Below are positions 8,715-16,865 of a stretch of DNA of 64,000 bases, piece by piece. Origin of the DNA: a virus; IMG/VR virus record IMGVR_UViG_3300031227_000023, positions 1 to 64,000 of that record; one strand, written 5' to 3'. The position numbers and the translations under genes are program-made. Every line of letters starts with the position of its first letter. The stretch's first letter is position 1. Under the pieces are notes generated by a model. It ran no database searches, was not told where the DNA came from, and was given only the letters and a program-made list of their open reading frames with translations.

Positions 8715-10772
8715 TTACTTGTTCCAAAATGGTTCATCCTTGTCATCAAACAACTTATCTTGCGCCTTGTTCGGTGGTGGCAATTCCGCATCAGCAAGGC
8801 TGCCTTCTTCAACCTGCGGCGCTTCCACCACAGGGATATAGTTCAACTCGTACCGGTTGAAATGCAGCGGCACGGAACCCTCAGTGCCGTCTTCATGCCT
8901 ACACTTCAGCAAAGTGGCAGTGGCAGGCAACCGCGTTTCTTCTGCTTCAACCTCCCTGTGTTCGTTGCGTGGCCTTGATATACGCCACACGTTGTCTGCA
9001 TATTTTTTAAATTCACTACTGCCCATCAAATCGTTCAGATCGGGCATGATTTCCACACCGTTTTTTCCATAGCGTAATTTCGTGGGATGCACCACCAACA
9101 CGATATGCACGCCCGTATCTTTGGTCAATTGCTTTAACTGCTTCACCCTGCGAGAAATCGTTTCCCGTTCTTCATTGTCAACGATCCAATGGAAATGGTC
9201 CAACACCACCATCCACAGCCCGTACCTGCGCACGCCCCATTCAATCGAATCCATCAGCCCATCAAATGTACTTTGATCGGACCATTCCCCCATGCCAAAC
9301 ATGGGAAGCCGGGCAACATCATCAAAATATTGCTCCGCTTCTTCCCGTCGCATCTTGGCCGTGGGTTTAAGCCCTTGCATGTTCACCAACACCCGCACGG
9401 TTGCCGCCATCCCATCTTCAAACGCACCGACCAAAACAGAACGGTGCTGATGCTCAACAATCTTGGCAACGCGCAGGGCCAGCCATTTGCACCATGTGCT
9501 TTTACCGCTGCCCGTGTCACCGGTAACAATGGTCAGTTCCCCATCGCGCATCCCGCCCCACAGCCGATCAACGGGCACGCTATCAAGTTTCACACACGGG
9601 GTGCCGCCCGGATTCCACACCTGCCACAACTGTTCTTTGTACGCAGAAAACGGCTGCACCGCATTGACCGCGAACGAAGTTGCAGCCTGCAACCGCCCGT
9701 CAACCGTTTCCTTTGACACGCCCAGTTCCAAGCACTTGTTGGCATCCTTGTGCGGCAACTGCACCCGTGCGCACCGGTGCTTGCCCAACACGCTGGCAAT
9801 CGCTTCTGCCGCTTCATCACCGGGTTCATCCATATCCATGCAGATCAGCACCGAATCAAACGCAGCGAGCTGTTCCCTGAATTCCGCTACATGATCAGCG
9901 GCAGCAGGTGCCCCGGTGGTCAACGAACAAACCACGTGATGCCCATACTGCCACATGCTAACTGCATCCAATTCGCTTTCACAAATCACAACCTGATCTG
10001 TTCTGCCATCAGCATCAGCACCGATGGCATCCAACCCGTACAGCACAGACCGGCACCCGGCTTCACGTTCAAACCGCTTCCCTTCAACACTGCGGTACTT
10101 CACCAACCACGCCTGCCCATCCCACGTCACAGGCACCGCTGCAAAGGCAATCACTTCAACCGGATCACCAAACGTTTCACCGCACTTCCCGCACATGCCC
10201 GGTGCAGACACCCGTGGCCCGCGTTTGGTTTCCACCATACCGCAGCCGCACTTCCACACCGCACGTTCGGTGAACCCCAACCGCCAATATTTAATTGTTT
10301 CATCTGTGAAACCACGCTTGCGCAAATATTCAAGCACAACCTTGCCACGCGGCTTCCACAGTTCTGCTTCCATCGCTGTAATCAACCGCATGTCAAGCGG
10401 CTTGTGGGCTTCTGTATCGCTCGCATGCCCGCCACGCCGCACACGTTCCTGATCACGCAACACAGTGCCCTGCCTAGTAGCAAATGTTGGCCCTGCATTG
10501 ATTGGCTTAAAAGCCTGATCCAACACACCCATCAACCGCTTCAAGTGAAACAGATTGCCGGATGTCCCACACTTCAGACAATTCCACAACCCCGAATTTT
10601 CAGCAATTGAAAACTTCCGTTCACCTTTCTGCTTCTGTTCGTACCCACAGCACGGGGCACGGTCCAACACAAACTGCCTGCCCCGGCTGCTTGAATTAAA
10701 AGTTTCAACAACCTTGCAGCCACCCTGATCAAACGCAGCCTGCACTTCATCCGGTGTCACTTCCCTTACCAT
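8715..10772 (-). CDS. T7 gp4-type primase-helicase, 685 aa
   Basis: Bifunctional replication protein. Residues 41-72 hold a zinc-binding module (CC...CLKC). A second zinc ribbon (CGC near 175, CGKC near 194) is inserted before the Toprim primase domain, whose metal residues are in VVICESELDA (Glu near 265) and LICMDMDEPGD (near 310-318). The C-terminal RecA-like ring helicase of the DnaB/gp4 class has Walker A GDTGSGKST (418-426), Walker B VVLDHFHW (near 522) and the VVHPTK sensor. It would prime and unwind at the phage fork. Start and upstream stop overlap (TGATG). The loader-like protein upstream and SSB nearby fit a self-encoded replisome. No DNA polymerase is seen in this window. Confidence 0.92.
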   Translation of the reverse strand: MVREVTPDEVQAAFDQGGCKVVETFNSSSRGRQFVLDRAPCCGYEQKQKGERKFSIAENSGLWNCLKCGTSGNLFHLKRLMGVLDQAFKPINAGPTFATRQGTVLRDQERVRRGGHASDTEAHKPLDMRLITAMEAELWKPRGKVVLEYLRKRGFTDETIKYWRLGFTERAVWKCGCGMVETKRGPRVSAPGMCGKCGETFGDPVEVIAFAAVPVTWDGQAWLVKYRSVEGKRFEREAGCRSVLYGLDAIGADADGRTDQVVICESELDAVSMWQYGHHVVCSLTTGAPAAADHVAEFREQLAAFDSVLICMDMDEPGDEAAEAIASVLGKHRCARVQLPHKDANKCLELGVSKETVDGRLQAATSFAVNAVQPFSAYKEQLWQVWNPGGTPCVKLDSVPVDRLWGGMRDGELTIVTGDTGSGKSTWCKWLALRVAKIVEHQHRSVLVGAFEDGMAATVRVLVNMQGLKPTAKMRREEAEQYFDDVARLPMFGMGEWSDQSTFDGLMDSIEWGVRRYGLWMVVLDHFHWIVDNEERETISRRVKQLKQLTKDTGVHIVLVVHPTKLRYGKNGVEIMPDLNDLMGSSEFKKYADNVWRISRPRNEHREVEAEETRLPATATLLKCRHEDGTEGSVPLHFNRYELNYIPVVEAPQVEEGSLADAELPPPNKAQDKLFDDKDEPFWNK

Positions 10773-11581
10773 CAGCCACCACCCCGCCTTGCTTCCTGTC
10801 GCAAGGCAGAATCAAACACGCTGCCCTGCCCGGACACACGCGCACCACCATCCTGTGCTGCTGCAATCATCCCTTCCGTGTTGCTGTCTTTTAAAATGTA
10901 GTCCACCAAATCGTTGAACGGCTTGTTGTGTTCATTCTTGCCCATGCGCCACGGATCACGGGAACAGCCCTGGATTGCAAGGTGCAATTCTTCCTTGCTA
11001 TATGACCGCATGGCCTTGATCAGTGCCCGCTTGCGCCTGTCAGTAAACTTTGTACGTGTTGGTGATTTCTTGCACAGCCTGACCCATTCATCAAACAACC
11101 ATTTTGCATCATCAGCCTTGCCTTCACGCACTGCCGTGGCTGCCGTTCGTTTCTTGTGCCACGTTGTGTGGTCAAGCAGTTCATTCGCAACCGGCACAGA
11201 CAACAGTAAATGATCAAACGCACCCGGTGGTGGGTCAGGCAATTGGCTGTCATTCTGCCGCCCTTTGTTCACGCGCTGCATGATCACGCGGGGAACAACA
11301 CAATACCTGACACCATTCACGATGTACTCAACCGCTTCCCCAAAACCAATCAACTCTTCAAGCCACCCCTGCGCTTGCCGTTCCCACTCCGCATCAGCGT
11401 GTGGGTCTTCAAAAAAAATCGTGCGATTCCCCGGTGCCGTCACAAATTCCCCAACAGCAGCCACCCGCAACCTGCCCTTGCAGTCAGCATGATCAAGCAG
11501 ACTGATCAGCAGGCAGCGTGCCGTGGGGGAAAGTCTAACAACACACGGATCTTTCCAGAAACCCGCATGAATCAAAGCCAT
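10772..11581 (-). CDS. Phage replication protein, initiator/helicase-loader-like, 269 aa
   Basis: The N-terminal 130 residues (MALIHAGFWKDPCVVRLSPTA...) look like the winged-helix region of phage replication proteins: start-of-helix LSPTARCLLISLLDHAD followed by a beta wing. The C-terminal part (KFTDRRKRALIKAMRSYSKEELHLAIQGCSRDPWRMG, then FNDLVDYILKD) resembles the conserved end of phage replication proteins related to DnaD/O-type loaders. Placed directly before the primase-helicase with a one-base overlap, it probably recognises the origin or loads the helicase. The ATG at 11581 has an AAGGGGTGCATAAC site; a GTG lies three codons upstream. Confidence 0.65.
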   Translation of the reverse strand: MALIHAGFWKDPCVVRLSPTARCLLISLLDHADCKGRLRVAAVGEFVTAPGNRTIFFEDPHADAEWERQAQGWLEELIGFGEAVEYIVNGVRYCVVPRVIMQRVNKGRQNDSQLPDPPPGAFDHLLLSVPVANELLDHTTWHKKRTAATAVREGKADDAKWLFDEWVRLCKKSPTRTKFTDRRKRALIKAMRSYSKEELHLAIQGCSRDPWRMGKNEHNKPFNDLVDYILKDSNTEGMIAAAQDGGARVSGQGSVFDSALRQEARRGGG

Positions 11582-11593
11582 GTTATGCACCCC

Positions 11594-12202
11594 TTAAAAC
11601 GGAATTTCCTCGTCTTCTTCCTGCCCTGGAATTTCGCTGCCTTGCCCACCCCGTTGATCACCACCCTGATCATACTCCCCACGATCATACCCACCGCCAC
11701 CCTGCGGCTGCTGTTGCTGTTGCGGCTTCACCTTCGGTGGAATGAACTCTGCATCTTTGGAGTATTTGGCAAGGTCCTTTTCGTTGGATTGCAGCTTGGA
11801 AAAGTCTTCCAGGTTCACATACTTTTCATCACGCAGGCTTGTTGTCACAACGAACACGTGTCCAAGCATCCGGTTGATATTGGCAATGTTCGCCTCAACC
11901 CAACGCTGATCATTGCCCGGCCACTGCTGTTGGTTCAAATGGATTTCCACATCATCGTCGTACCCCATGGCTTCCACCAACTGCCCAAACCGGAACTGTG
12001 ATTTTTCGTTGGTGTACAACTGCGCCGCGAATGTTGACCGGCTTTGCGGGCCACCGATCACCTGAAACTGCATCCTGAAAAATGGCGTGGTGTTTTTGTT
12101 TTCACCAAACGTCCATTGCAGAATGCGCACAACATACCTTCCCGGTGGCACCGTACCGCCACCGGCATTCTCTTGTGCTTTGCTCGGATTAAAAGCCGCC
12201 AT
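11594..12202 (-). CDS. ssb: Single-stranded DNA-binding protein, 202 aa
   Basis: Residues 1-135 form a beta-rich OB-like domain (PPGRYVVRILQWTFGENKNTTPFFRMQFQVIGG). A Gln/Gly-rich linker (QQQQQPQGGGGYDRGEYDQGGDQRGG) leads to the acidic tip EEDEEIPF. This disordered linker ending in an acidic hydrophobic tip is the hallmark of bacterial SSB and recruits partner proteins. The OB part is closer to the phage DUF669-like group than to E. coli SSB. It is coded between the Sak4-like ATPase and the replication protein, as expected for a recombination/replication module. ATG 12202 is chosen for its AAGGAGCAAGCAG site. Confidence 0.8.
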   Translation of the reverse strand: MAAFNPSKAQENAGGGTVPPGRYVVRILQWTFGENKNTTPFFRMQFQVIGGPQSRSTFAAQLYTNEKSQFRFGQLVEAMGYDDDVEIHLNQQQWPGNDQRWVEANIANINRMLGHVFVVTTSLRDEKYVNLEDFSKLQSNEKDLAKYSKDAEFIPPKVKPQQQQQPQGGGGYDRGEYDQGGDQRGGQGSEIPGQEEDEEIPF

Positions 12203-12264
12203 CTGCTTGCTCCTTCTTTTCATATTGGTTGATCACCCTAGCACCTGAACATTGCTGCCCGCAA

Positions 12265-13338
12265 TTACTTTTTCTTGCCGCCACCCTTGCCTGCTGCGGG
12301 CTTGCGCTTGGGTGCAGGCTTCGCCTTCACGGGTTCCGGTTCCGGCAATTCATCATCAGCCGCAGCGGCTTCCGGGAACGCAGGCTGATCTTCTTCCACT
12401 TCCGATTCCGATTCCTGCCCCGTTTCATCTGGCAATTCACTTGCCGTTTCTACTTCCGGCAACTCAGCCACTTCCGGCAATGCTTCCACCACTGCGGGTT
12501 CATGTTCAGGGTCAAGTTCAGGTGCCGGAATTTCCGGCTGTGCGTCTGCCTGCGCCTGAACAACAACGCCACCTTCCATGACGGCTTTCCGTTCAGCCCT
12601 GACACGTTCCCCTTCACGCTGCTGCAACGCTGCCAGCTTGTTTCCATCGAACAGCGAAGCCCACACCGGATCACCCGACCCAAGCGTTTGGGGAATTCCT
12701 GGCAGGTGTTTTGTCATGACCCGGTTCGTGGATTCGGTCAACATTTCGTATGCAATCCCGCCGTCAACCCCACGCTTGTACGCATACATAACAACGTTGC
12801 ACTGCTGCGCCACAAGGTCTTGCGAAGCACGCCCCATGAACTGCGGCCTGATCAGACGTTCATCTTGTTCCCCGCCGTTTTCATCTGCATGGGTAATGAT
12901 CACCACGTTGCACGGCAGATCACGCAGCCACCGGACCATTTCCACAGTCTTGTCTTTCAGTGTTCCCCAGTCCGCAATCTGCATTGCGCCGCGCCCACCT
13001 TGCGTCAAAATCTGATTAACAAAAATACCCTGCAAATCATCCAACGAATCCAACACCACCGTGTTGTACCGCAGCTTTCCGCCATGATCTGACATGTCTT
13101 TCACAAGCTGCGCTTGGATGTGCATCAAATCGTGGTGATCCGAAATTTCACCAACATGAATGTCCGGCCCTTCACGCTGAATGGTCAGCAGTCCGTTGGT
13201 TTCCGTCAACAGAAACAGAACATCCTGCCCAAAATTCGCCCGGCACGCTGCGGTTGTTTTCCCGCAACCTGCCTTCCCATACAGCAGGATTTTCAAAAAC
13301 ACCTGCATCACGTAATCCTTCGCACGCCTGATTGCCAT
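12265..13338 (-). CDS. Sak4-like RecA-fold ATPase (AAA_24), 357 aa
   Basis: Walker A LYGKAGCGKTT (near 19-28) and Walker B NTVVLDSLDDL (near 92-102) with ITHADEN define a compact RecA-like ATPase. Residues 1-240 match Sak4-type phage annealing/strand-exchange proteins, which work with SSB. From about 250 the protein is a disordered acidic Pro/Glu-rich segment ending in a basic GGGKKK tail, unusual for a 230-residue core. It sits between an SSB and a PD-(D/E)XK nuclease, forming a nuclease-annealase-SSB recombination set. The start has an AAGGGTAAGACCA site. Confidence 0.8.
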   Translation of the reverse strand: MAIRRAKDYVMQVFLKILLYGKAGCGKTTAACRANFGQDVLFLLTETNGLLTIQREGPDIHVGEISDHHDLMHIQAQLVKDMSDHGGKLRYNTVVLDSLDDLQGIFVNQILTQGGRGAMQIADWGTLKDKTVEMVRWLRDLPCNVVIITHADENGGEQDERLIRPQFMGRASQDLVAQQCNVVMYAYKRGVDGGIAYEMLTESTNRVMTKHLPGIPQTLGSGDPVWASLFDGNKLAALQQREGERVRAERKAVMEGGVVVQAQADAQPEIPAPELDPEHEPAVVEALPEVAELPEVETASELPDETGQESESEVEEDQPAFPEAAAADDELPEPEPVKAKPAPKRKPAAGKGGGKKK

Positions 13339-13362
13339 TGGTCTTACCCTTTCCCTTGTCTG

Positions 13363-14568
13363 TTATTTCTTGAACGCACCCGCTTCAATCTCAGGGGCAC
13401 CGATCTGCCCACCTTCACGCTTCACGTACAACGCCTGATCTTCAGACGCATCCAAAAAACAAGCAGCCCTGAACGGACACACCCGACTTGGCGTATTGCA
13501 TGCGCTGCGGTTCCGTGCCCACCGTTCCTGCTTCATCTGCATACTCTGACTGATCAACCGGGAACACTGCCACAGATCGGCCATGGCTTCGGCCTGCTGC
13601 TGTTCCGACACGTACAGTTCATGCCGGAACATAAAGCTGTCACCACGTGCCGCCAACCGTTCATATTCTTCCCGGTACGTTTCCCACACCATCCGTGCGC
13701 CCGGATTTTCGATTGCAGCTTGCAACTGTTCAAACTGCGCCTTGTAGATATCCGGGGTGGTGTCGCACCTGCGCCGCGTCATGTGGCCTGCCGGTGATTT
13801 CAATGCAGCAGGCATGCTCGGTTCCTTGCTGCATAGCACGTTGTACAGCACGCCATGCACGCCGCCTTCAAGCGAAGCAGCCAAAGGGTGAACCTTCCCG
13901 CGCAAATAGTTCGCCGCGTACATGTACGCCCGTGGCTGTGTCGCATATTTCAGTTCTGACTCAAACTGTGGACGCTGCCGGGATGAAGTTGTTTTGTGCT
14001 CAAGCAACAGCACACGCCCGTCTTGCCGATCACGCACCAGCCCGTCAACCTTGCACACGTAATGCCACAGGCTGCTTGCATAGCCGGATGGTGTCACCAC
14101 AGGAATCCGTATGGGATGTTCCACGGCAAGTATTTCATACCGGTCTTGATCACTGGCAAGGTTCTTTTTGATGTACCGTTCAAGCACCCTGACTGCCTTG
14201 CCTGCAATCTCTTCAGCCTTAACCTGCGCTTCTTCCCCGGCCTGAATGTCTGCCGGGTCATTGCTGTTGCCGTATCGCTTATCGATCTGCTGCCCACGTT
14301 CCCCCAACCACGCATTCACCACATCGTGTGTCATCACCAAACTTGCAGTCACCAATTCTGCCCCGCCAATCACAGACCTGCCATCGACAACCGGCCTGCC
14401 CATCATGTTGGAATAAACGCTATCAAGGCACCGGTGGACAAGCGTACCGAAAGACAACGCCACGCCCTTCACACGCGGCTCCAGCCCTTCCACAACACTG
14501 ATTCTGTACCGTTCCGGACAAGTCAGAAACGTTCCCCCACTGCTACTGCTTAACTGCTGCTGTTTCAT
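13363..14568 (-). CDS. PD-(D/E)XK exonuclease, RecB/Cas4-like, 401 aa
   Basis: Begins LSSSSGGTFLTCPERYRI, the conserved entry of the PDDEXK_1 (RecB/Cas4-like) family, followed by FGTLVHRCLDSVY. The nuclease core has KVDGLVRDRQDGRVLLLEHKTTS (catalytic Asp, Glu and Lys as D...E-x-K) and then QPRAYMYAA. A C-terminal CNTPSRVCPFRAAC cluster, together with the early Cys, recalls the iron-sulfur staple of Cas4/AddB nucleases. It probably resects double-strand ends to supply single strands to the Sak4-like annealase. ATG 14568 has the site GGGGTGCAGA and overlaps the XRE-type gene by 26 bases. Confidence 0.82.
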   Translation of the reverse strand: MKQQQLSSSSGGTFLTCPERYRISVVEGLEPRVKGVALSFGTLVHRCLDSVYSNMMGRPVVDGRSVIGGAELVTASLVMTHDVVNAWLGERGQQIDKRYGNSNDPADIQAGEEAQVKAEEIAGKAVRVLERYIKKNLASDQDRYEILAVEHPIRIPVVTPSGYASSLWHYVCKVDGLVRDRQDGRVLLLEHKTTSSRQRPQFESELKYATQPRAYMYAANYLRGKVHPLAASLEGGVHGVLYNVLCSKEPSMPAALKSPAGHMTRRRCDTTPDIYKAQFEQLQAAIENPGARMVWETYREEYERLAARGDSFMFRHELYVSEQQQAEAMADLWQCSRLISQSMQMKQERWARNRSACNTPSRVCPFRAACFLDASEDQALYVKREGGQIGAPEIEAGAFKK

Positions 14569-14887
14569 TCTGCACCCCTGCTGTTGATTGTTCACCGCAC
14601 CCATCGTTCATGTTCGATTCATCACCGTGCCCGCACAGCCACAGAAAGTTCACACCAAGCACTTCACCTGCCCGATGAAGCATGCCAACACCAGGATTCT
14701 TGCCCTGTGTCAACGTGGTAAAAAACCGTTCCTGCAACCCGTTGCTGCGAGCAATTTTCGCTGCGCTGTTCAGGCCATCACCACGACTTGTTCGATGCGC
14801 CAACGCAACACGCACCCGCAGCCGGAACTTGTCAATCCACCATGCCGGTGGTTCAATCGAGCCTTCCTGCTTCACTTCTTCTGCCAT
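14543..14887 (-). CDS. XRE-type HTH regulator, 114 aa
   Basis: A Cro/CI-type helix-turn-helix is visible at about 40-75 (SAAKIARSNGLQERFFTTLTQGKNPGVGMLHRAGEVLGV), preceded by WWIDKFRLRVRVALAHR. It is too short for a CI repressor with a dimerisation/cleavage domain, so it is more like Cro or an early-operon regulator. It is the first gene of the replication operon and lies beside the regulatory region with two 14-base palindromes, its likely operators. ATG 14887 has an AAGGAGCAAGACCG site. Confidence 0.75.
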   Translation of the reverse strand: MAEEVKQEGSIEPPAWWIDKFRLRVRVALAHRTSRGDGLNSAAKIARSNGLQERFFTTLTQGKNPGVGMLHRAGEVLGVNFLWLCGHGDESNMNDGCGEQSTAGVQNETAAVKQ

Positions 14888-15225
14888 CGGTCTTGCTCCT
14901 TTTCTGCTAACCATCCAAATCAACAAACACAGACACCATGCATGTTACTGGTTTCTATTGCAACATATATTTTACTTTTTCTTCACAGTGCATACAACAA
15001 ACACTTTTGCAAATCGAACGAAACAAAAACTTGCCTGCCGCAATCCCGCATTTCTCACCGCCGCTTTTTTTCATTCATTTTTTTTCTGCTTTTCATTCCC
15101 TTTTCTTTTCTACCAACACTCTTCTGTTCTTTATTTTGGATAGTGTAATATTTTCCGGCCTATATATTATAATTAGCTAAGTAGCTTTCTTTGTACTACT
15201 TTCTTTAAGGTTTTGAGAGCGCCGA

Positions 15226-15270
15226 TTGCATGCACAAAAAACAGGCACTTGCATGCACAAAAAACAGGCA
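15226..15270. repeat. Tandem 22-base direct repeat, two copies
   Basis: TTGCATGCACAAAAAACAGGCA occurs at 15226-15247 and again, identical, at 15249-15270, giving a 23-base period. Each copy contains the palindrome TGCATGCA and ends in ACAGGCA, the same left half as the palindrome at 15392. Two in-phase copies in an A/T-rich intergenic region suggest binding sites for an initiator or regulator (iteron-like). Confidence 0.8.
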
Positions 15271-15391
15271 CCCTTGTCTTGGTGGCAAACTAAAGCAAGC
15301 AATCACACCAACTTGAAAACATACTACCAGGAACGCATTTGAACATTTACGGAAGTTTGTTTTGGACGTAACAGAAAACTTTTACCAAAAC

Positions 15392-15405
15392 AGGCAGGGT
15401 TGCCT
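15392..15405. promoter_or_regulatory. Operator-like palindrome 1
   Basis: AGGCA-GGGT-TGCCT: 5-base arms around a 4-base spacer. The matching site at 15442 has the same arms, and centre-to-centre spacing is exactly 50 bp, about five helical turns, placing both on one face of the DNA. A likely target of the XRE-type regulator coded at 14543-14887. Confidence 0.6.
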
Positions 15406-15441
15406 ATCGAAATCTGCACAAAAATTAGGCAATTTACACCA

Positions 15442-15455
15442 AGGCAAGGTTGCCT
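15442..15455. promoter_or_regulatory. Operator-like palindrome 2
   Basis: AGGCA-AGGT-TGCCT, differing from the first palindrome only at one spacer base. A possible half-site, TAGGCAATTT, lies between the two. Confidence 0.6.
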
Positions 15456-15599
15456 CCCCCCTCAGAAAGCAGATTATGCACGTCTTGCACATGCTGAAAA
15501 CCACACCCTTCCAGCACCCCACCGGAGCAATACGCACCCGGCAAAAGCATCACCAATGGCCACAGCCCTGCCTTCCCGCCACGTGCAGCATGCAATCGA

Positions 15600-15701
15600 T
15601 CAGCCCAAGTGCGCAGCAATCTGATCTTCCAACGCTTCAATATCTGCCCCGGTGGCATCCCATTGGATTGGCAGGTTGCTGTTTGTAATCCATGTTGACA
15701 T
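15600..15701 (-). CDS. Small acidic protein, 33 aa
   Basis: A short gene beginning MSTWITNSNLPIQWDATG and continuing with an acidic helix (ADIEALEDQIAAHLG). It is supported by a very strong ribosome site, AAAGGAGCAAGCAAG-ATG, which overlaps the stop of the upstream gene. Codon usage resembles the other phage genes. No family recognised. It is the last gene of the accessory operon that starts at 16664. Confidence 0.55.
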   Translation of the reverse strand: MSTWITNSNLPIQWDATGADIEALEDQIAAHLG

Positions 15702-15714
15702 CTTGCTTGCTCCT

Positions 15715-15978
15715 TTAGCTGGCAACGCCACTGCGCTGCACGGTTCCCATGTCCACCCACATGCTGCCGATTGGCACGCACCGCATCAGATAAACGCCAA
15801 GCAATTCATGCCCGTTTTTCTTGGCAAGCTCCTGTTCCTGATTCCACACCGGCTGCAAGTCAACCAAGCATCCTGACACCGTGTCTAAATACTTGTTCCA
15901 TTCCCCGCGCCACTTGTCTTTCAGCCGCACCATTATCACGTGCTGTTCCAATGATTCCATCACGTTCCTGCCTTCCAT
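15715..15978 (-). CDS. Unknown protein, about 87 aa
   Basis: No recognised family. The sequence MEGRNVMESLEQHVIMVRLKDKWRGEWNKYL suggests a compact helical domain, followed by KKNGHELLGVYLMRCVPIG. ATG 15978 has GGGG five bases upstream; ATG 15996 is an alternative six codons earlier. Second gene of a three-gene accessory operon. Confidence 0.55.
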   Translation of the reverse strand: MEGRNVMESLEQHVIMVRLKDKWRGEWNKYLDTVSGCLVDLQPVWNQEQELAKKNGHELLGVYLMRCVPIGSMWVDMGTVQRSGVAS

Positions 15979-16091
15979 ATTTGCCCCGTGTGTCATCTTC
16001 TTCTTTCGTTCGTGTAAGGTGTCACGCCACAGGGCGGAACCCCCGCACGCTGCCGTGTGCTGCGGGAAACCGCCTGTTTGAAACAGCGATG

Positions 16092-16664
16092 TTAGTCCTG
16101 ATTTTCGCGCTTCTCGTCACGGATTTGATCCAGCCAGCGGCGCACATCGGTGGTATCCAGGTGTGCATCGTTGAGACGACACTCGGCAACGATATCATCT
16201 GCCATGATGTCGAGTTCTACGTCTGTGGATTCGGAGTTAACCCGTTGATCGTCGTCACCATGGCACAAAAAGTCATCCGCGCCCTCGTATGTCGGGCACA
16301 CGATATCCGAGATGTATTGGTCGATATCATCGATCAGTCCGTTGGCATGATCGGTGAGCGTGCCAACGTGGTTGTTCCCGTTCCATTCCGTGTCGTAGCC
16401 TTCCACGATATCTGCTAGCATCGCCTGAACCAGTTCCGATTCCAGATACTCTCTAATCGGCGTGGTATCCGCTACCCCATCGTGGATATTTGCGAGGTAG
16501 ATAGTCCGCCCGTGATAGATGTCGGCTGTCATGGTGTTGCCATGCCCGGAGCGCACGCATACGCTTGCCTCGCCGTCCGTATCGAGCACAATCCGGTGAT
16601 TCCAGTTTCCACGTTCGTGATCGGCACTGGCGTCGTTGTATTCTTTGTCCATCGTGATTTGCAT
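16092..16664 (-). CDS. Unknown acidic protein, 190 aa
   Basis: Very acidic, with many Asp and His residues (DKEYNDASADHERGNWNHRIVLDTDG; LIDDIDQYISDIVC; DDFLCHGDDDQR). No motif matched. An acidic protein of this kind could be a DNA-mimic inhibitor, but that is a guess from charge alone. Codon choice (many GAT, GTC/CGT, ATC codons) looks unlike the neighbours, suggesting a separate origin, as for the helicase-methyltransferase. It is driven by a clear promoter-like sequence at 16720-16756, and ATG 16664 has an AAGGAGCAATATC site. It heads a short accessory operon just after the late terminator. Confidence 0.6.
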   Translation of the reverse strand: MQITMDKEYNDASADHERGNWNHRIVLDTDGEASVCVRSGHGNTMTADIYHGRTIYLANIHDGVADTTPIREYLESELVQAMLADIVEGYDTEWNGNNHVGTLTDHANGLIDDIDQYISDIVCPTYEGADDFLCHGDDDQRVNSESTDVELDIMADDIVAECRLNDAHLDTTDVRRWLDQIRDEKRENQD

Positions 16665-16719
16665 GATATTGCTCCTTCGGGTTGGTTGTTGTGTCCGTTT
16701 TCTGTATCGGACAATTTCC

Positions 16720-16756
16720 ATTCTACAGATTGCACAACACATTGCAAGAAAAAAAT
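16720..16756 (-). promoter_or_regulatory. Candidate promoter of the accessory operon
   Basis: Minus-strand TTGCAA (16742-16747) and TAGAAT (16720-16725) with a 16-base spacer. The -35 lies in ATTTTTTTCTTGCAAT, identical to the sequence at 1398-1413. It sits between the terminator at 16817-16838 and ATG 16664. Confidence 0.65.
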
Positions 16757-16810
16757 GCACAGAATGTAAAATAAATTACAACTGTTTGTTTTCACTGCTG
16801 TTTTACATAA

Positions 16811-16838
16811 ATAAAAAGCGGAATGTTTCCACTCCGCT
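16811..16838 (-). terminator. Rho-independent terminator of the late operon
   Basis: On the minus strand AGCGGAGTG-GAAA-CATTCCGCT forms a 9-base stem (one G-T pair) closed by a GAAA tetraloop, followed directly by TTTTTATTTA. It lies 28 bases after the last gene of the lysis cassette. Confidence 0.85.
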
Positions 16839-16865
16839 GATCCCCCCACCCTTGCTTTGATATCT

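Larger units (their letters stand above)
14888..15599. promoter_or_regulatory. Regulatory region between two operons
   Basis: The left two-thirds (about 14930-15380) is much richer in A and T than the surroundings and has no credible gene. It holds a perfect -10-like TATAAT on the minus strand (15166-15171) and a TTGCAA (14958-14963) resembling the -35 of the other promoters. It also holds the tandem repeat at 15226-15270 and the two palindromes at 15392 and 15442. A 39-codon minus-strand frame (ending 15434) exists but has no good ribosome site, so I leave it uncalled. Probably the early promoter/operator region; a replication origin is also possible. Confidence 0.6.

Noticed and set aside
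9750-10610. 286-codon plus-strand frame opposite the primase-helicase
   Set aside because: Opposite strand of a well-supported gene, with His/Pro-rich low-complexity product.
15362-15688. 108-codon plus-strand frame in the regulatory region
   Set aside because: No ribosome site; covers the two palindromes; product has no recognisable pattern.
15434-15781. 115-codon minus-strand frame across the regulatory region
   Set aside because: Overlaps two better-supported small genes in another frame and has no ribosome site.
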